NCBI RefSeq assembly: GCF_009729415.1 | Contig: NZ_MPKW01000011.1 | Coordinates: 62,001-126,000, forward strand | Reading direction: 5' to 3' | Length of the DNA stretch: 64,000 nt | DNA from: Mycolicibacterium sp. CBMA 234 | GTDB taxonomy: Bacteria; Actinomycetota; Actinomycetes; Mycobacteriales; Mycobacteriaceae | Shown here: positions 16,639 to 28,318 of the stretch, piece after piece | How positions within the stretch are numbered: position 1 is the first letter of the stretch | Layout of the letters: each line of letters opens with the position of its first letter | Program-made: the position numbers and the translations under genes | Notes under the pieces: model-generated | Told to the model about the DNA's origin: nothing | Seen by the model: the letters and a program-made list of their open reading frames with translations, nothing else | The model's database searches: none

Positions 16639-17745
16639 ATGACACATATGCTCGCCCCCTACTTTGACCGCGCCGACGAGGTCGTCGCCGAGATCGCCAA
16701 CCGCGCCGCCGATACCACAGACTATTGGACGGCTACGCAGGCGCTGATCGACGATCATCATCCAAAACGACTGCGGCTCAACGTCACCGAGGTCATCGAG
16801 GAGACGCCGACAACGAAGACCTTCCGCCTGCAACGACCAGACGGTGCTGACCTACCGCCCTTTCTCGCCGGACAGTACGTCGCCGTTGAATCGGACGGCA
16901 CAACTCGTGCCTATGCCATGGCGTCCAGCCCGACCGAGGTCACCCGCTGGGATCTCACAGTGCGACGGGTGCCCGGCGGCCAGATCAGCAATAGGCTCAT
17001 CGACGAGTTGGCCCCCGGCGACGAGATCGTCACCTCCGGCCCGCAGGGCACCTTTCACCACAATCCGCTGTTCCACGGCGACGACGTCGTCTTTATCGCC
17101 GGCGGTTCGGGTGTGGTGCCCGCGATGAGCATGATCCGTGAAATCGTCGCCAACGACATCGACCGGCGATTCCACCTCGTGTACGGCTCACGCGACGAGG
17201 CCGATGTCATCTTCCGCGCCGAACTCGCCCAGATCACCGCAACGCACGACAACATCACAGCCACCCACGTCATCGGTGGGTTGATCACTGCTGCAGCCAT
17301 CGAGGACGCGGTGGGCGCGCTCGACGGACGAATGGTCTACGTGTGCGGACCGCAGGCGCTCTATCCGTACGCCTTGGCACAGCTGACCCAACTCGGGCAC
17401 CCGCGCCATCGAATCCGCTTCGAGGCCAACGGAGCCCCGACAAGTCCGCAGGCACAAGAATCCTGGCCCGCCGGCGTCGACCCGAACTCCGAAGTGACAG
17501 TGACGGTGGGCGACCGCTCTTTCCGCGCCCCCGCCGGCCGGCCGCTGCTTGACAGCCTCGAAGACCAAGGCATCCGGCCTGAATCGGCCTGTCGGTCCGG
17601 GGAGTGCAGCCTGTGCCGGGTGCGGGTCCTGGAAGGCACCGTCCATCAGGCTGAGGAGTCCAAACCTCGGCTGTGCGATGCCAAGTTCGGCTACGTGCAC
17701 TCGTGTGTGGCCTACCCCGTCGCCGACGTCACGCTCGAGGTGTGA
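16639..17745 (+). CDS. Oxygenase-type ferredoxin reductase with C-terminal 2Fe-2S domain
   Basis: 368 residues: an FAD domain (RAYAMASSP), an NAD(P) domain (IAGGSGVVPAMSM and YVCGPQALYPYAL), then a plant-type 2Fe-2S ferredoxin domain with CRSGECSLC and a distal Cys in VHSCVAYP. This is the layout of reductase components that carry electrons from NAD(P)H to an oxygenase. The start at ATG 16639 has AAGGAG six bases upstream. No oxygenase subunit is encoded in the island, so the electron acceptor is either the neighbouring flavoprotein or an oxygenase encoded elsewhere. Confidence 0.9.
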   Translation: MTHMLAPYFDRADEVVAEIANRAADTTDYWTATQALIDDHHPKRLRLNVTEVIEETPTTKTFRLQRPDGADLPPFLAGQYVAVESDGTTRAYAMASSPTEVTRWDLTVRRVPGGQISNRLIDELAPGDEIVTSGPQGTFHHNPLFHGDDVVFIAGGSGVVPAMSMIREIVANDIDRRFHLVYGSRDEADVIFRAELAQITATHDNITATHVIGGLITAAAIEDAVGALDGRMVYVCGPQALYPYALAQLTQLGHPRHRIRFEANGAPTSPQAQESWPAGVDPNSEVTVTVGDRSFRAPAGRPLLDSLEDQGIRPESACRSGECSLCRVRVLEGTVHQAEESKPRLCDAKFGYVHSCVAYPVADVTLEV

Positions 17746-17749
17746 TGCC

Positions 17750-19303
17750 GTGCTCAATCTGAGTGTGCTACTTGATGATTCTGCACGGACGTGGCCTGAC
17801 CGCGAGGCGGTTGTATTCGGTGACTCTCGGTTGAGCTACCGGGAGCTGGATGCCGCGGCCAACCAGGTGGCCAACCTGTTGAGCAGCCGGGGCATTAAGC
17901 CCGGTGACAAGGTGGCGTTGTCCTGTCCCAACGTGCCGTGGTTCCCGATCGCTTACTACGGCATCCTCAAGGCCGGCGGCGTCGTCGTGCCGCTGAGCAT
18001 CCTGCTGAAACGCCGCGAGATCAGTTACCACCTACAGGACAGTCACGCTCGGGCCTACCTGTGCTTCGAGGACAGCCCCGACCTGCCGATGGCCACCGAA
18101 GGGTTCGCCGGATTCCACGACGCCGACGATTGCGAACTCTTCCTGACCATCACTGCCGATCCCGCCGCCAAATCGCGAACACCGGATACCGAGAACCTGG
18201 GCGAGGCGATGGCCAACCAGCCGGCCACATTCACCTCGGCGGTGACCGAGACGACCGATACCGCTGTCGTTCTTTACACCTCGGGTACCACCGGCCGGCC
18301 GAAGGGTGCCGAACTCACCCATGCCAACCTGGTCCTCAACGCCGTTACCGCGCACCGAATGTTGGGTGCGCATGAGGGCGCGGAAACGTTCCTGGTAACG
18401 GTTCCGTTGTTTCATTCTTTCGGGCAGACCCTGCAGATGAACACCGCTTTTGCCGGTGGCGGCACCATCGTCTTGATGGCCCGGTTTGACCCAGCAGCAG
18501 CGGTGCACATCCTGCAGACCGAGACCATCACGCAATTCGCCGGGGTACCAACGATTTACCACGCCCTGCTGGCCGCACTCACCGACGATGTCGACACTGC
18601 GCGCATCGCCGGCAACCTACGGGGCGCGGTGTCGGGAGGCGCGCCGATGCCCGTGGAACTGCTGCGTCGGTTCGAGGCGCGAATGGGCGTCAAGGTGCTC
18701 GAAGGTTATGGATTGTCGGAGACCTCTCCCGCGGTGTGCTTCACCCCCCGCGACGGCGAAAGCCGCCCCGGTTCGATCGGCAAGCCGATCTGGGGAGTCC
18801 AGATGAAACTCATCGACAACGAATGGGATGAGATTGCCTGCGGCCCTGACGCAATCGGCGAGATCGCCATCAAAGGTCACCCCGTGATGAAGGGATATCT
18901 CGGCAAGCCCGAGGCGACCGCGGAAGCGATTCGCGACGGCTGGTTCCGCACAGGTGACCTTGCCCGCCGCGACGCTGACGGCTACTACTATGTCGTCGAC
19001 CGAGCCAAAGAGGTCATTATCCGCGGCGGGCTCAACGTCTACCCACGCGAGCTCGAGGAAGTGCTGCTCACACACCCCGCGATCTCGCTCGTGGCGGTGA
19101 TCGGGATCCCGCATGACGCACTTGGCGAGGAAGTCAAGGCCGTGGTACTCAAGCGGCCCGGTGACCCGACCACCGAGGGCGACATCGTGACCTGGGCCAA
19201 GGATAAATTCGCCGCATACAAATACCCCCGCGTGGTCGAGTTCAGGACCTCCTTGCCCATGACTGCGTCCGGCAAGATCCTCAAACGGCAGCTGAGCAAA
19301 TGA
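17750..19303 (+). CDS. Acyl-CoA ligase (AMP-forming, FadD-like)
   Basis: 517 residues from a GTG at 17750, 5 bases after the reductase stop. The AMP-binding motif is VVLYTSGTTGRPKGAELTH (~residues 175-193), followed by GYGLSETSP, the YXGD-type block WFRTGDLARRDADGY, the hinge and adenylate block VDRAKEVIIRGGLNVYP, and the C-terminal catalytic Lys in TASGKILKRQL. It converts a carboxylic acid to its CoA thioester with ATP. In the island it most likely takes the acid made by the alcohol and aldehyde oxidation steps. The substrate is unknown. Confidence 0.92.
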   Translation: MLNLSVLLDDSARTWPDREAVVFGDSRLSYRELDAAANQVANLLSSRGIKPGDKVALSCPNVPWFPIAYYGILKAGGVVVPLSILLKRREISYHLQDSHARAYLCFEDSPDLPMATEGFAGFHDADDCELFLTITADPAAKSRTPDTENLGEAMANQPATFTSAVTETTDTAVVLYTSGTTGRPKGAELTHANLVLNAVTAHRMLGAHEGAETFLVTVPLFHSFGQTLQMNTAFAGGGTIVLMARFDPAAAVHILQTETITQFAGVPTIYHALLAALTDDVDTARIAGNLRGAVSGGAPMPVELLRRFEARMGVKVLEGYGLSETSPAVCFTPRDGESRPGSIGKPIWGVQMKLIDNEWDEIACGPDAIGEIAIKGHPVMKGYLGKPEATAEAIRDGWFRTGDLARRDADGYYYVVDRAKEVIIRGGLNVYPRELEEVLLTHPAISLVAVIGIPHDALGEEVKAVVLKRPGDPTTEGDIVTWAKDKFAAYKYPRVVEFRTSLPMTASGKILKRQLSK

Positions 19304-20880
19304 CAACAACACGCCCCGAAACATCCTATGAGACAGCCGATTTCGTGGTGGTTGGTGCCGGCTCTGCCGGCGCTGCCCTTGCCGGACGACTGGCCACCCG
19401 CGGCGCCAGCGTCCTGCTGCTAGAAGCCGGACCCGAGGACAAAAAGGCGGCCATACACATTCCCGCCGCATTCCCTCAACTATTCCGGACCGAGCTGGAC
19501 TGGGATTACCACACCGAACCGCAGGCCGGACTAGCCGGCAGGTCCGTCCACTGGCCGCGCGGCAAGATGCTCGGCGGCTCGTCGTCAATGAATGCCATGT
19601 GTTGGGTGCCCGGATTCGCCGCCGATTACGACGAATGGGCCGAGCAAGCCGGACCAGACTGGTCATGGAAGAGCGTCAACGGCTATCTGAATCGGATCAC
19701 CGATCCAGCAGCTCCCATCGGTTTGCGCACCACGTCGCTGCGCTCCCCCAATCCGCACACCGCCGAATTCCTCATGGCGGCACGCGAACTCGGCTACGAC
19801 GTGACCCCGGCCAACCCGGCCACGCCGACCGGGTTTTCCCCGATGACCGTCAACCAGGACCGTGGCCGACGGTTCAGCACCGCTGACGGCTACCTCAAGC
19901 CGCTGCGCAACAATCCGCGACTGCGGGTACGCACCGGCGCCCATACCACCAGCGTCGACTTTGACGGCCTTCGCGCGGTCGGGGTGACCTATGTGGTCCA
20001 CGGTGTAACGCGGCATATGCGGGCCACCCGCGAGGTTATCTTGTCCGCCGGGGCCATCAACACTCCGCATCTGCTGATGCTCTCAGGTATCGGCGATCCG
20101 GACCACCTCGCCAAATACGGTGTACCAGTGCGTGTTAACGCACCCGAGGTAGGACAACGAATGTTTGATCACATGGTCACCGGGCTAGCGGTCCAGTCGT
20201 CGGGCCCGACCTTGTACACCGCCGGACGGCCCCGACATGTCGCTGACTTCCTGACTCGTCGCCGCGGGCCGCTGACATCGAATGTGGTGGAGGCCTTCGG
20301 ATTTGTGCGCAGCCGGCCAGAGCTGGAACTGCCGGACTTGGAGATCGCCTTTCTGCCGGTGCCGTTCATCGATGAGGGACGGAATCAGCCCGATCAGCAC
20401 GGCTTCACCGTCGGCACCGTGCTGCTGCGTCCGGAAAGCACCGGATCGGTGCAGCTCGCCTCAGCCGACCCGTTCACCAAACCGGCAGTCGACCCCGGCT
20501 ACCTGTCCGACCCAGAGGGCGCCGACCGCGCGGCGTTGACCGCGGGAGTGGAAACATGCCGCAAGTTCGTGCAACGACTGACCGCACGCGGCCGAACCAA
20601 CGGGCGCTACATCCGGCCTCTCGACGGACATGAGCTGGCCGCCGAGGAGCTCTGCGCGGCGGCGATTGATCAAGTCGCCCAGACGATCTATCACCCGGTG
20701 GGCACCGCGCGGATGGGCTCGGACCCGGCATCGGTGGTCGACCCACAGTTGCGGGTGCGTGGCGTTGCCGGCCTGCGTGTCGCCGACGCCAGCGTGATGC
20801 CGAATCTGGTGCGCGGGCATACCCACGCCGCTGCCGTGGTCATCGGCGAACGCTGCGCAGATCTGTTGCTAGACAGTTGA
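19300..20880 (+). CDS. GMC-family FAD-dependent alcohol oxidoreductase
   Basis: 526 residues. The FAD motif GAGSAGAALAGRLATRG, GMC signature 1 (WPRGKMLGGSSSMNAMCWVPG) and signature 2 (ILSAGAINTPHLLMLSGIG) are present. The catalytic His is in YHPVGTARMGSDP near the end. This branch includes choline, PEG and long-chain alcohol dehydrogenases. It starts inside the ligase stop (ATGA). It probably oxidises a primary alcohol to the aldehyde handled by the aldehyde dehydrogenase on the opposite strand. An 18-bp hairpin right after its stop ends the operon. Confidence 0.92.
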   Translation: MTTTRPETSYETADFVVVGAGSAGAALAGRLATRGASVLLLEAGPEDKKAAIHIPAAFPQLFRTELDWDYHTEPQAGLAGRSVHWPRGKMLGGSSSMNAMCWVPGFAADYDEWAEQAGPDWSWKSVNGYLNRITDPAAPIGLRTTSLRSPNPHTAEFLMAARELGYDVTPANPATPTGFSPMTVNQDRGRRFSTADGYLKPLRNNPRLRVRTGAHTTSVDFDGLRAVGVTYVVHGVTRHMRATREVILSAGAINTPHLLMLSGIGDPDHLAKYGVPVRVNAPEVGQRMFDHMVTGLAVQSSGPTLYTAGRPRHVADFLTRRRGPLTSNVVEAFGFVRSRPELELPDLEIAFLPVPFIDEGRNQPDQHGFTVGTVLLRPESTGSVQLASADPFTKPAVDPGYLSDPEGADRAALTAGVETCRKFVQRLTARGRTNGRYIRPLDGHELAAEELCAAAIDQVAQTIYHPVGTARMGSDPASVVDPQLRVRGVAGLRVADASVMPNLVRGHTHAAAVVIGERCADLLLDS

Positions 20881-20886
20881 TTCAAC

Positions 20887-20925
20887 AGACCGATGGCCCG
20901 AGCGGTTCGCTCGGGCCATCGGTCT
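20887..20925. terminator. Bidirectional terminator between convergent catabolic operons
   Basis: A perfect 18-base inverted repeat (20887-20904 and 20908-20925) with a 3-base loop, followed by a short T-rich run. It lies exactly between the converging stops of the GMC gene and the aldehyde dehydrogenase gene and can serve both strands. Confidence 0.85.
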
Positions 20926-20930
20926 TTCTG

Positions 20931-22631
20931 TCATGCCCGCATCGATGCCAGCGCGACGGCCATCAGCCGAGCCCAAGTGGGCTTGGCGCCGTAGGCCGCG
21001 AGCCGACGGCCGGTCAGCGCTCCGGTACGGGAGGTGACGAACCACACCGGCATCGGCGACAGAGACCATTCCCCATTGACCACCGATCGCGGGAACGGCC
21101 GAAATGGGCCGCGCGACACGGTGCGCTCGACACCGTCGAGCAGATAAGCGTTGTGCACGATTCCACGGCCGCTCTGCACGTCGCTGCGGGGATGGCCGGG
21201 GTAGGCACCCCAGCTCGCATGCGGCACGGCAAAGCCCAGCAGCGTCCAGGCGTTGATCGCGATATTACCGTAGCGCAACGGTTCGATCAGTTCGCTGAGC
21301 GATTGACGAAGTGCCCGTTCGGTTTTCGGATGAATCAGGATCGAGGCTCCCAGGGTGCCGGTGAGTTCGTCGTTGGCGTGAGCGACTGCGTTCTTGATGA
21401 ACTCCGCGCCTGTCCCGGGCAGCGTCCGCACGCCCAGCGCGGTGGCGAAGGCCTCGCTGCGCCCGAACCCCGCCGGATCGCCACCGTCGAGATCGATCAG
21501 CAGCCGGTCTCCGTTGGGCCCGAATCGTTCGGCGTCGGTCTCGCGCGCCAGGTCGGTCAGGCGCGCTGCGGCGCCGGGGTACCACGGCACACGGGCCGGC
21601 GCCTCGGTCAGCACACGGCGGATCTCGCTGAGGAACGCTTCGCGCTGGGGCCAGTCCCTGCTGAGGACGAGTACCTGGCCGGCGATGCAGTTGTGGCCGC
21701 TGTTGTGGATGCGTTGGGTCACCACATGCTCGGCCTGGTAGCGCAGGTCCGCTTTGCTCCACACGCCGGGCACGACGATCACCGGCGACACGCCGCCGAG
21801 TTCGCTGGAGATCGGTTTGTCCAGCAGCGGGCGGTCATTGCGTCGTCGATCGAGCCCTTCCTGCCCGGTCCCGTACACGATCGCGTCATGGGTGGCGACG
21901 CTGCCGGTGACGTGCACATGATCGATCCCGGCATGGTGGGCCAGGTAGTTGCCGACGTCCCCGGACCCGGTGACGATCCGTAGCACCCCGTGATCGATCA
22001 ACGGCGCCAACGCTTTTCGCAGCACCGGTGTCAACTCATCGAGGATGGGGTTGACCTTCAATAACACGACGCGGTTGTGTGCGACGAGCTCGTAGAGAAC
22101 ATCCAGTGGGGTGATCGAGGTGATATTTCCCGCGCCCAGCACTAGCCCGACGCCGCCCGGCCTGGTCGGGTCAAGGGCAGCCAAACCCGCACGCGCCCGG
22201 ACCGTCTGCTCACCGAGTCCCGGCGTCATCCATACATCGACCCGCATACCGCTAAAAGCGACTCGATCCTGCAAGGTTCGTGGCAGCGCAGGCACGGTGA
22301 CCCGCTTTCCGGGTGCGTCACCCAGGTGAATCCCGTCCAGCGGTCGGCCACCGCTGACGAGACGTTCCAGCGTCTCGGCCGCGGCCGCCAGGCCCCACAG
22401 GGTCGCGTACGGTCCGGCCGACCACTCTTCGCCGGCCAGCGGCGAAACCTCGGGGAGCTGTTTGATGCGGACCGCAGTGGTGGCCCAAGCCTCAGCTTGC
22501 CCGGCGACCGCGGTGTGGGTGCGACGCAGCAACGCGGCACGGTCGGCCAACGCGGTGGCTGCCCAGATGGTGGAGCCGACGCGTAGCTGCGCAACGAGAT
22601 CGTCCAGGGGTGAGGTGATCGTAGTATTCAT
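20931..22631 (-). CDS. Divergent aldehyde dehydrogenase family protein
   Basis: 566 residues, longer than the usual 480-500. The ALDH fold is supported by LVLGAGNITSITPLDVLYEL, VTGSVATHDAIV, the glutamate block SSELGGVSPVIVVPG, and the nucleophile block IHNSGHNCIAGQVLVL with its Cys near residue 310. The long N-terminal region (~150 residues) and C-terminal tail are unlike common ALDHs; similar divergent members act on acyl-CoA or fatty aldehydes. ATG 22631 is chosen for the GGAG 6 bases upstream. It is 18 bases downstream of the OYE gene, so the two form one transcript. Likely role: aldehyde to acid. Confidence 0.85.
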   Translation of the reverse strand: MNTTITSPLDDLVAQLRVGSTIWAATALADRAALLRRTHTAVAGQAEAWATTAVRIKQLPEVSPLAGEEWSAGPYATLWGLAAAAETLERLVSGGRPLDGIHLGDAPGKRVTVPALPRTLQDRVAFSGMRVDVWMTPGLGEQTVRARAGLAALDPTRPGGVGLVLGAGNITSITPLDVLYELVAHNRVVLLKVNPILDELTPVLRKALAPLIDHGVLRIVTGSGDVGNYLAHHAGIDHVHVTGSVATHDAIVYGTGQEGLDRRRNDRPLLDKPISSELGGVSPVIVVPGVWSKADLRYQAEHVVTQRIHNSGHNCIAGQVLVLSRDWPQREAFLSEIRRVLTEAPARVPWYPGAAARLTDLARETDAERFGPNGDRLLIDLDGGDPAGFGRSEAFATALGVRTLPGTGAEFIKNAVAHANDELTGTLGASILIHPKTERALRQSLSELIEPLRYGNIAINAWTLLGFAVPHASWGAYPGHPRSDVQSGRGIVHNAYLLDGVERTVSRGPFRPFPRSVVNGEWSLSPMPVWFVTSRTGALTGRRLAAYGAKPTWARLMAVALASMRA

Positions 22632-22649
22632 GTTGTGCTCCAATGTTTT

Positions 22650-24701
<2,052 letters not shown>

Positions 24702-25424
24702 ATCATATAGGCTACCGTCCGTTTCCTGGTGCGTCCATAGGGGAGATAGAAGGCAACGGACGCAATGGATGGCGCGGTCAGTTGGTCGGCCCAACAGGTG
24801 GCAGCCGCGCGCGACGAACCCGTAAAGCGGCACTCCGCGAACGCGTTACCACACCCGAGTGACCGCCAACCGGCACTTCCGTTTCGTCGAGTTCAACCTC
24901 GACCGACGCCGTCGGCGCGAAGGTCCCCACCGACATCCAGAACATCACCGCCGCCGCCGCAACCCCAGCCGCCCCACGACTAGTCGCACTGGTAGCGCTC
25001 CGCGCCCCTCCTTTAACACCGTCATCACTAACGCGCCCGGCCCCGGCAACCCAACTACCCTCGGGACGCCGACTCCGCATGAACCTCCCCTGACCGCCAC
25101 GGTGGACGGCGTCCGACCGATGCACGCTGTTACCAGCCACACCGGCACCGTCACAATCGCCTTCGTCGCGGACGCAGCAACGATGCTCAACTCCAACGAG
25201 TACGAGGCACGGATCCACGACGCGGTTGCCGAACTGGAGGACGCCGACCCACCCGCCATGGCACCGCCCCCGTCATCGCACTCAACGCGCGCACACCCAA
25301 GCGCCGTGCGCGGTGGGTCGACCTGTAGACGCCAACTCCCCACAGCGGCAAGCCAATAAGACACATGAGAGACGTCTCGCACCAAGAAATCGAGACGCAT
25401 CAACTTGATAACTAAATTACGACC
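24702..25424. other. 720-base stretch without a recognisable gene
   Basis: Pro/Arg-rich open frames cover this stretch on both strands, the longest at 24859-25359 (plus) and 24945-25403 (minus). None shows a family motif, and the GC-rich, repetitive codon pattern is that of a non-coding or decayed region. A perfect small palindrome, ATCAACTTGAT, lies at about 25400 just before the broken tetR gene and may be its old operator. Confidence 0.45.
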
Positions 25425-25751
25425 ATGGCGATCACCGAGCCCAAGGAGCGGCCACCGTCAGCGCTGGCCCCCACGACGCTCACCGACATCCTCGGCGCCG
25501 CGTTAAAGGAATTCGCTCGCCAGGGTTTCGACGGTGCGTCGGTCGCCAGCATCAACCGCGAACTCAACTTGTCACACAACCTGATTCACCAACGCTTCGG
25601 ATCCAAAAGAAGCACTGGGTACGCCACCGTCGACTCGGTGTTCGGCGACATCGCCTCAGAACTCGCCGACAACGCCGACATGACCGGGCTTCAACCACTC
25701 GAACGGTTCCGGCGCGGTGCACCTATCCATCTGGGTAGAGATCAAATGTGA
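25425..25751 (+). pseudogene. TetR-family regulator, broken after the DNA-binding domain
   Basis: The first ~65 residues are a TetR helix-turn-helix: LTDILGAALKEFARQGFDGASVASINRELNLSHNLIHQRFGSK. After about residue 98 the frame runs to an early stop at 25751. Continuation with weak ligand-domain character (AVHLSIWVEIK) is found in another frame to about 25917. A normal TetR protein has about 200 residues. I read it as frameshifted and decaying, though a short DNA-binding product could still be made. Confidence 0.65.
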
Positions 25752-26086
25752 CCCTAGAGGGGCGCAATCTTTGCTGGATCGGCGGAGCATCGCAGCTACG
25801 CAAAGTTCAATCGGCGCAGCGGTGATGGTGAGTCAATCACTAATGATACCAACCTATTTGACCGCGGGCGCCCGAAAGGGATTCCGCGAGTTGAGGCAAA
25901 GCGATGACGGACTTTGAAGGGTGCCATCGCCGACGGCGAGTTACGGTTTGGGCGCAGAGTATTTCCCTTCTCCTCCACTCGCTTTCAACATATAGCGCAC
26001 CCGGGGGCTTGTGGCAAGCCCCCCTCGTGGCCCAGACTCTTTGAGCTGCAACACAAATGTGGCATTGATCGTCTTGAGGGGGACGC
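25752..26086. other. Decayed tetR tail and monooxygenase leader
   Basis: The first half holds the out-of-frame remains of the tetR C-terminus. The rest is the upstream region of the FAD monooxygenase, ending in a GAGGGGG ribosome site just before 26087. No separate gene seen. Confidence 0.45.
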
Positions 26087-27574
26087 ATGACAGATGTCGA
26101 CGTGATCATCGTGGGCGCCGGGCCGACGGGCCTAACGCTGGCCACTGAACTCTGCCTGACCGGAGTCAAACCGCTTGTACTGGAGCGTCTTACAGACATC
26201 CGCGAGGTCGCCAAAGCCGGCGGCATCGGGGGCCAAATCCTCAACCTGTTGCGCTACCGGGAGCTCGGGGACCTCCTCGACGACGCAGCCGGCGCGCCCG
26301 TCACCGCCAAGCTTCCGTTCGGCGGCATCCACGTCGACCTGACCGAACTGGACGAGTCGCCGATGCAGGTGCAGCGACTCCCCCAGCCGCAGCTGGAAGC
26401 GCTGCTGCAAAACCACGTTCGAGGACTCGGCATCGAGGTCCGGCGTGGGCACGACGTGACCGGCCTACAGCAGGACGACGATGCTGTGCACCTCGATGTC
26501 AAGGGTCCCGACGGCTCGTACCGCGTCAGCGCCAAGTACATAGTCGGCTGCGACGGGGTGCGCAGCCGGGTCCGAGAGCTGGCCGGCATCGGTTTTCCGG
26601 GCATCGTCTACCCCGAAATTCACCGCATGGCCACGACCACCATGCCGCCGGAGATCACCGTCCGCGACGACGGCGACTACGACGTCCCCGGGTACGGCCG
26701 ACTGCCCTGGGGATATAGCCAGACCGAGGGCGGCATCTTCGCCATCACATCATCAGAACCCGGGCAATTGGGGATGTACACCAGCGAACCTCCCGACCAC
26801 GACTACGACGATGACGACCCGATGACACTGGACGAATTCCGCGCCAGCGTCCGCCGCGTACTCGGCGTGGACATGCCGCTCGGTGAGCCAAAGCGGTTGA
26901 CCCGCTTCACCTATGCCGCTCGGCACACCGAGCGCTACGTGGCGGGCCGGGTGCTGCTGGCCGGCGACGCCGCGCACCAGATTCCGACGGGCGGGGTGGC
27001 GGTGTCGGCCGGGATGCTCGACGGCGTGAACCTCGCCTGGAAACTCGCCGCCACGCTCCGGGGCTGGGCACCCACTGGTCTGCTGGATACCTATCACCAA
27101 GAACGCCACCTCGCCGGTGAACGGCTGCTGCTGCACTCGCAGGCCCAGGTGTCACTGCGGCGGGGACACGACCCCGCCGACGAAGCACTACGAAAAGTGT
27201 TCAGCGAGTTGGTCTCTGATGCGCCGGCGCTCGCCCGCGTTGGCGCGATGATCGCCGCATCCGACGTCCGTTACCCGATGACCGGTACCCCGCCGCACGC
27301 CCTGGCGGGAACGTTCGCCCCAGGTCTGCCGGACGACGCGGTTCAGGCCCTGCGCGCGGCACGACCCGTCGTCGTCGGACCACCCGAGTTGTGTGACGTC
27401 GCCGCGCCATGGGCAGATCGCGTCACCATCCTCAATCACCCTGCCGACGCCCGACTGATGCGCCCCGATGCGCACATCGCTTGGGCCGCAGCGCTCGACG
27501 AACCGCCCGAGACGGCGGCGGCTGCCTTGCGGGAGGCGCTCACCTACTGGTTCGGAGATTCAATTCGGCAATGA
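26087..27574 (+). CDS. FAD-dependent aromatic-ring-type monooxygenase
   Basis: 495 residues of the phenol/polyketide hydroxylase (PHBH-like) group. The FAD fold is VIIVGAGPTGLTLATELCLTG, the mid motif is YIVGCDGVRSRVRELAG (the DG motif), and the second FAD motif is RVLLAGDAAHQIPTGGVAVSAGMLDGVNLAWKL. A thioredoxin-like C-terminal domain about residues 390-495 is typical. It inserts one oxygen atom into an aromatic or enol substrate using NAD(P)H. It follows a broken tetR gene and is not linked by operon to a ring-cleavage gene, so the substrate stays open. Confidence 0.9.
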   Translation: MTDVDVIIVGAGPTGLTLATELCLTGVKPLVLERLTDIREVAKAGGIGGQILNLLRYRELGDLLDDAAGAPVTAKLPFGGIHVDLTELDESPMQVQRLPQPQLEALLQNHVRGLGIEVRRGHDVTGLQQDDDAVHLDVKGPDGSYRVSAKYIVGCDGVRSRVRELAGIGFPGIVYPEIHRMATTTMPPEITVRDDGDYDVPGYGRLPWGYSQTEGGIFAITSSEPGQLGMYTSEPPDHDYDDDDPMTLDEFRASVRRVLGVDMPLGEPKRLTRFTYAARHTERYVAGRVLLAGDAAHQIPTGGVAVSAGMLDGVNLAWKLAATLRGWAPTGLLDTYHQERHLAGERLLLHSQAQVSLRRGHDPADEALRKVFSELVSDAPALARVGAMIAASDVRYPMTGTPPHALAGTFAPGLPDDAVQALRAARPVVVGPPELCDVAAPWADRVTILNHPADARLMRPDAHIAWAAALDEPPETAAAALREALTYWFGDSIRQ

Positions 27575-27584
27575 GGGCAGTGAG

Positions 27585-28204
27585 TCAGAGGCCGCGGCGC
27601 GCTGCCCTAACCGCGTCGGGCAGCGCGCCGTCACCGTCGAACTCCAACCGGACCTGGTCGCGACCGGACATGAACAACAGCAACTCCGGTACTTCTCCGG
27701 TCACCGTCAGCTCGGGTCCCCGGCCTACCGTCGCCAACTCCTGCCCGGTCGGCGTGCACAGGCACACCCGGGCGGGCACGACGCCGAGGTTGAACCGCGC
27801 CCACATCGGCAGACCCCGGCCCAGCGCTGCCACCGTCGCATCGTCAAGTTTCCTTGGCTCCCAACCAGTTTGGGCACGCCGGACATCCTCATGGTGGATG
27901 AACAGCTCGCCCATGCTGGCGACCGAGTCAAGTAGCTTGAACGGCGAATACCACGGCGGCCCGGCCGCGACCGCCTCCAGCAAGTCCGGCCACTCAGACA
28001 ACGTAACCCGGTGTCGCACCCTCTCCGTGTGGTCGGCCAGGACCGGCATCACGATGCCGATGCTGGCGTCGAACCGGCTCTCGCGGATCACCACATGGGC
28101 GGCGAGGTCCCGCGTCGTCCAGTCTCCGCACAGCGTGGGCGCATCGGCCCGACCATCCGCAAAGTCTCGACGAAAGCGGCGCGTTCGCGCTGAGCAGGTG
28201 TCAT
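27585..28204 (-). pseudogene. TIGR03085-type (mycothiol-dependent-isomerase-like) protein with a one-base frameshift
   Basis: The C-terminal ~190 residues match the TIGR03085 family of DinB/MDMPI-like proteins: APTLCGDWTTRDLAAHVV, FIHHEDVRRAQTGWEPR and a C-terminal LLLFMSGRDQV. The proper start is ATG 28204, with GGAAGG six bases upstream, and reads MTPAQRERAAFVETLRMVGP. That frame is not the frame of the rest. Restoring one base between 28145 and 28146 would join them as VGP-DAPTLCGDW, exactly the family pattern. The open frame can be entered from 28232, but those residues are not family-like. It is either a recent mutation or a sequencing error. Confidence 0.8.
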
Positions 28205-28318
28205 CGGATGCCTTCCAAACAGGTGTATCCATTGACTAGGGACCCGAGTTACAGCCACCGCGATGAGTTATCCGCCCCGCACCGGTCTATCCAGTGAACG
28301 CAACTTCCAGGAGGCAAT

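Noticed and set aside
20877..21983. Plus-strand frame opposite the aldehyde dehydrogenase
   Set aside because: It begins in the terminator hairpin and is rich in Gly/Arg/His without motifs; antisense shadow.
24859..25359. Possible secreted or Pro-rich protein
   Set aside because: Arg/His/Pro runs in one phase and Arg/Val runs on the other strand are equally open; no signal peptide, ribosome site or conserved pattern.
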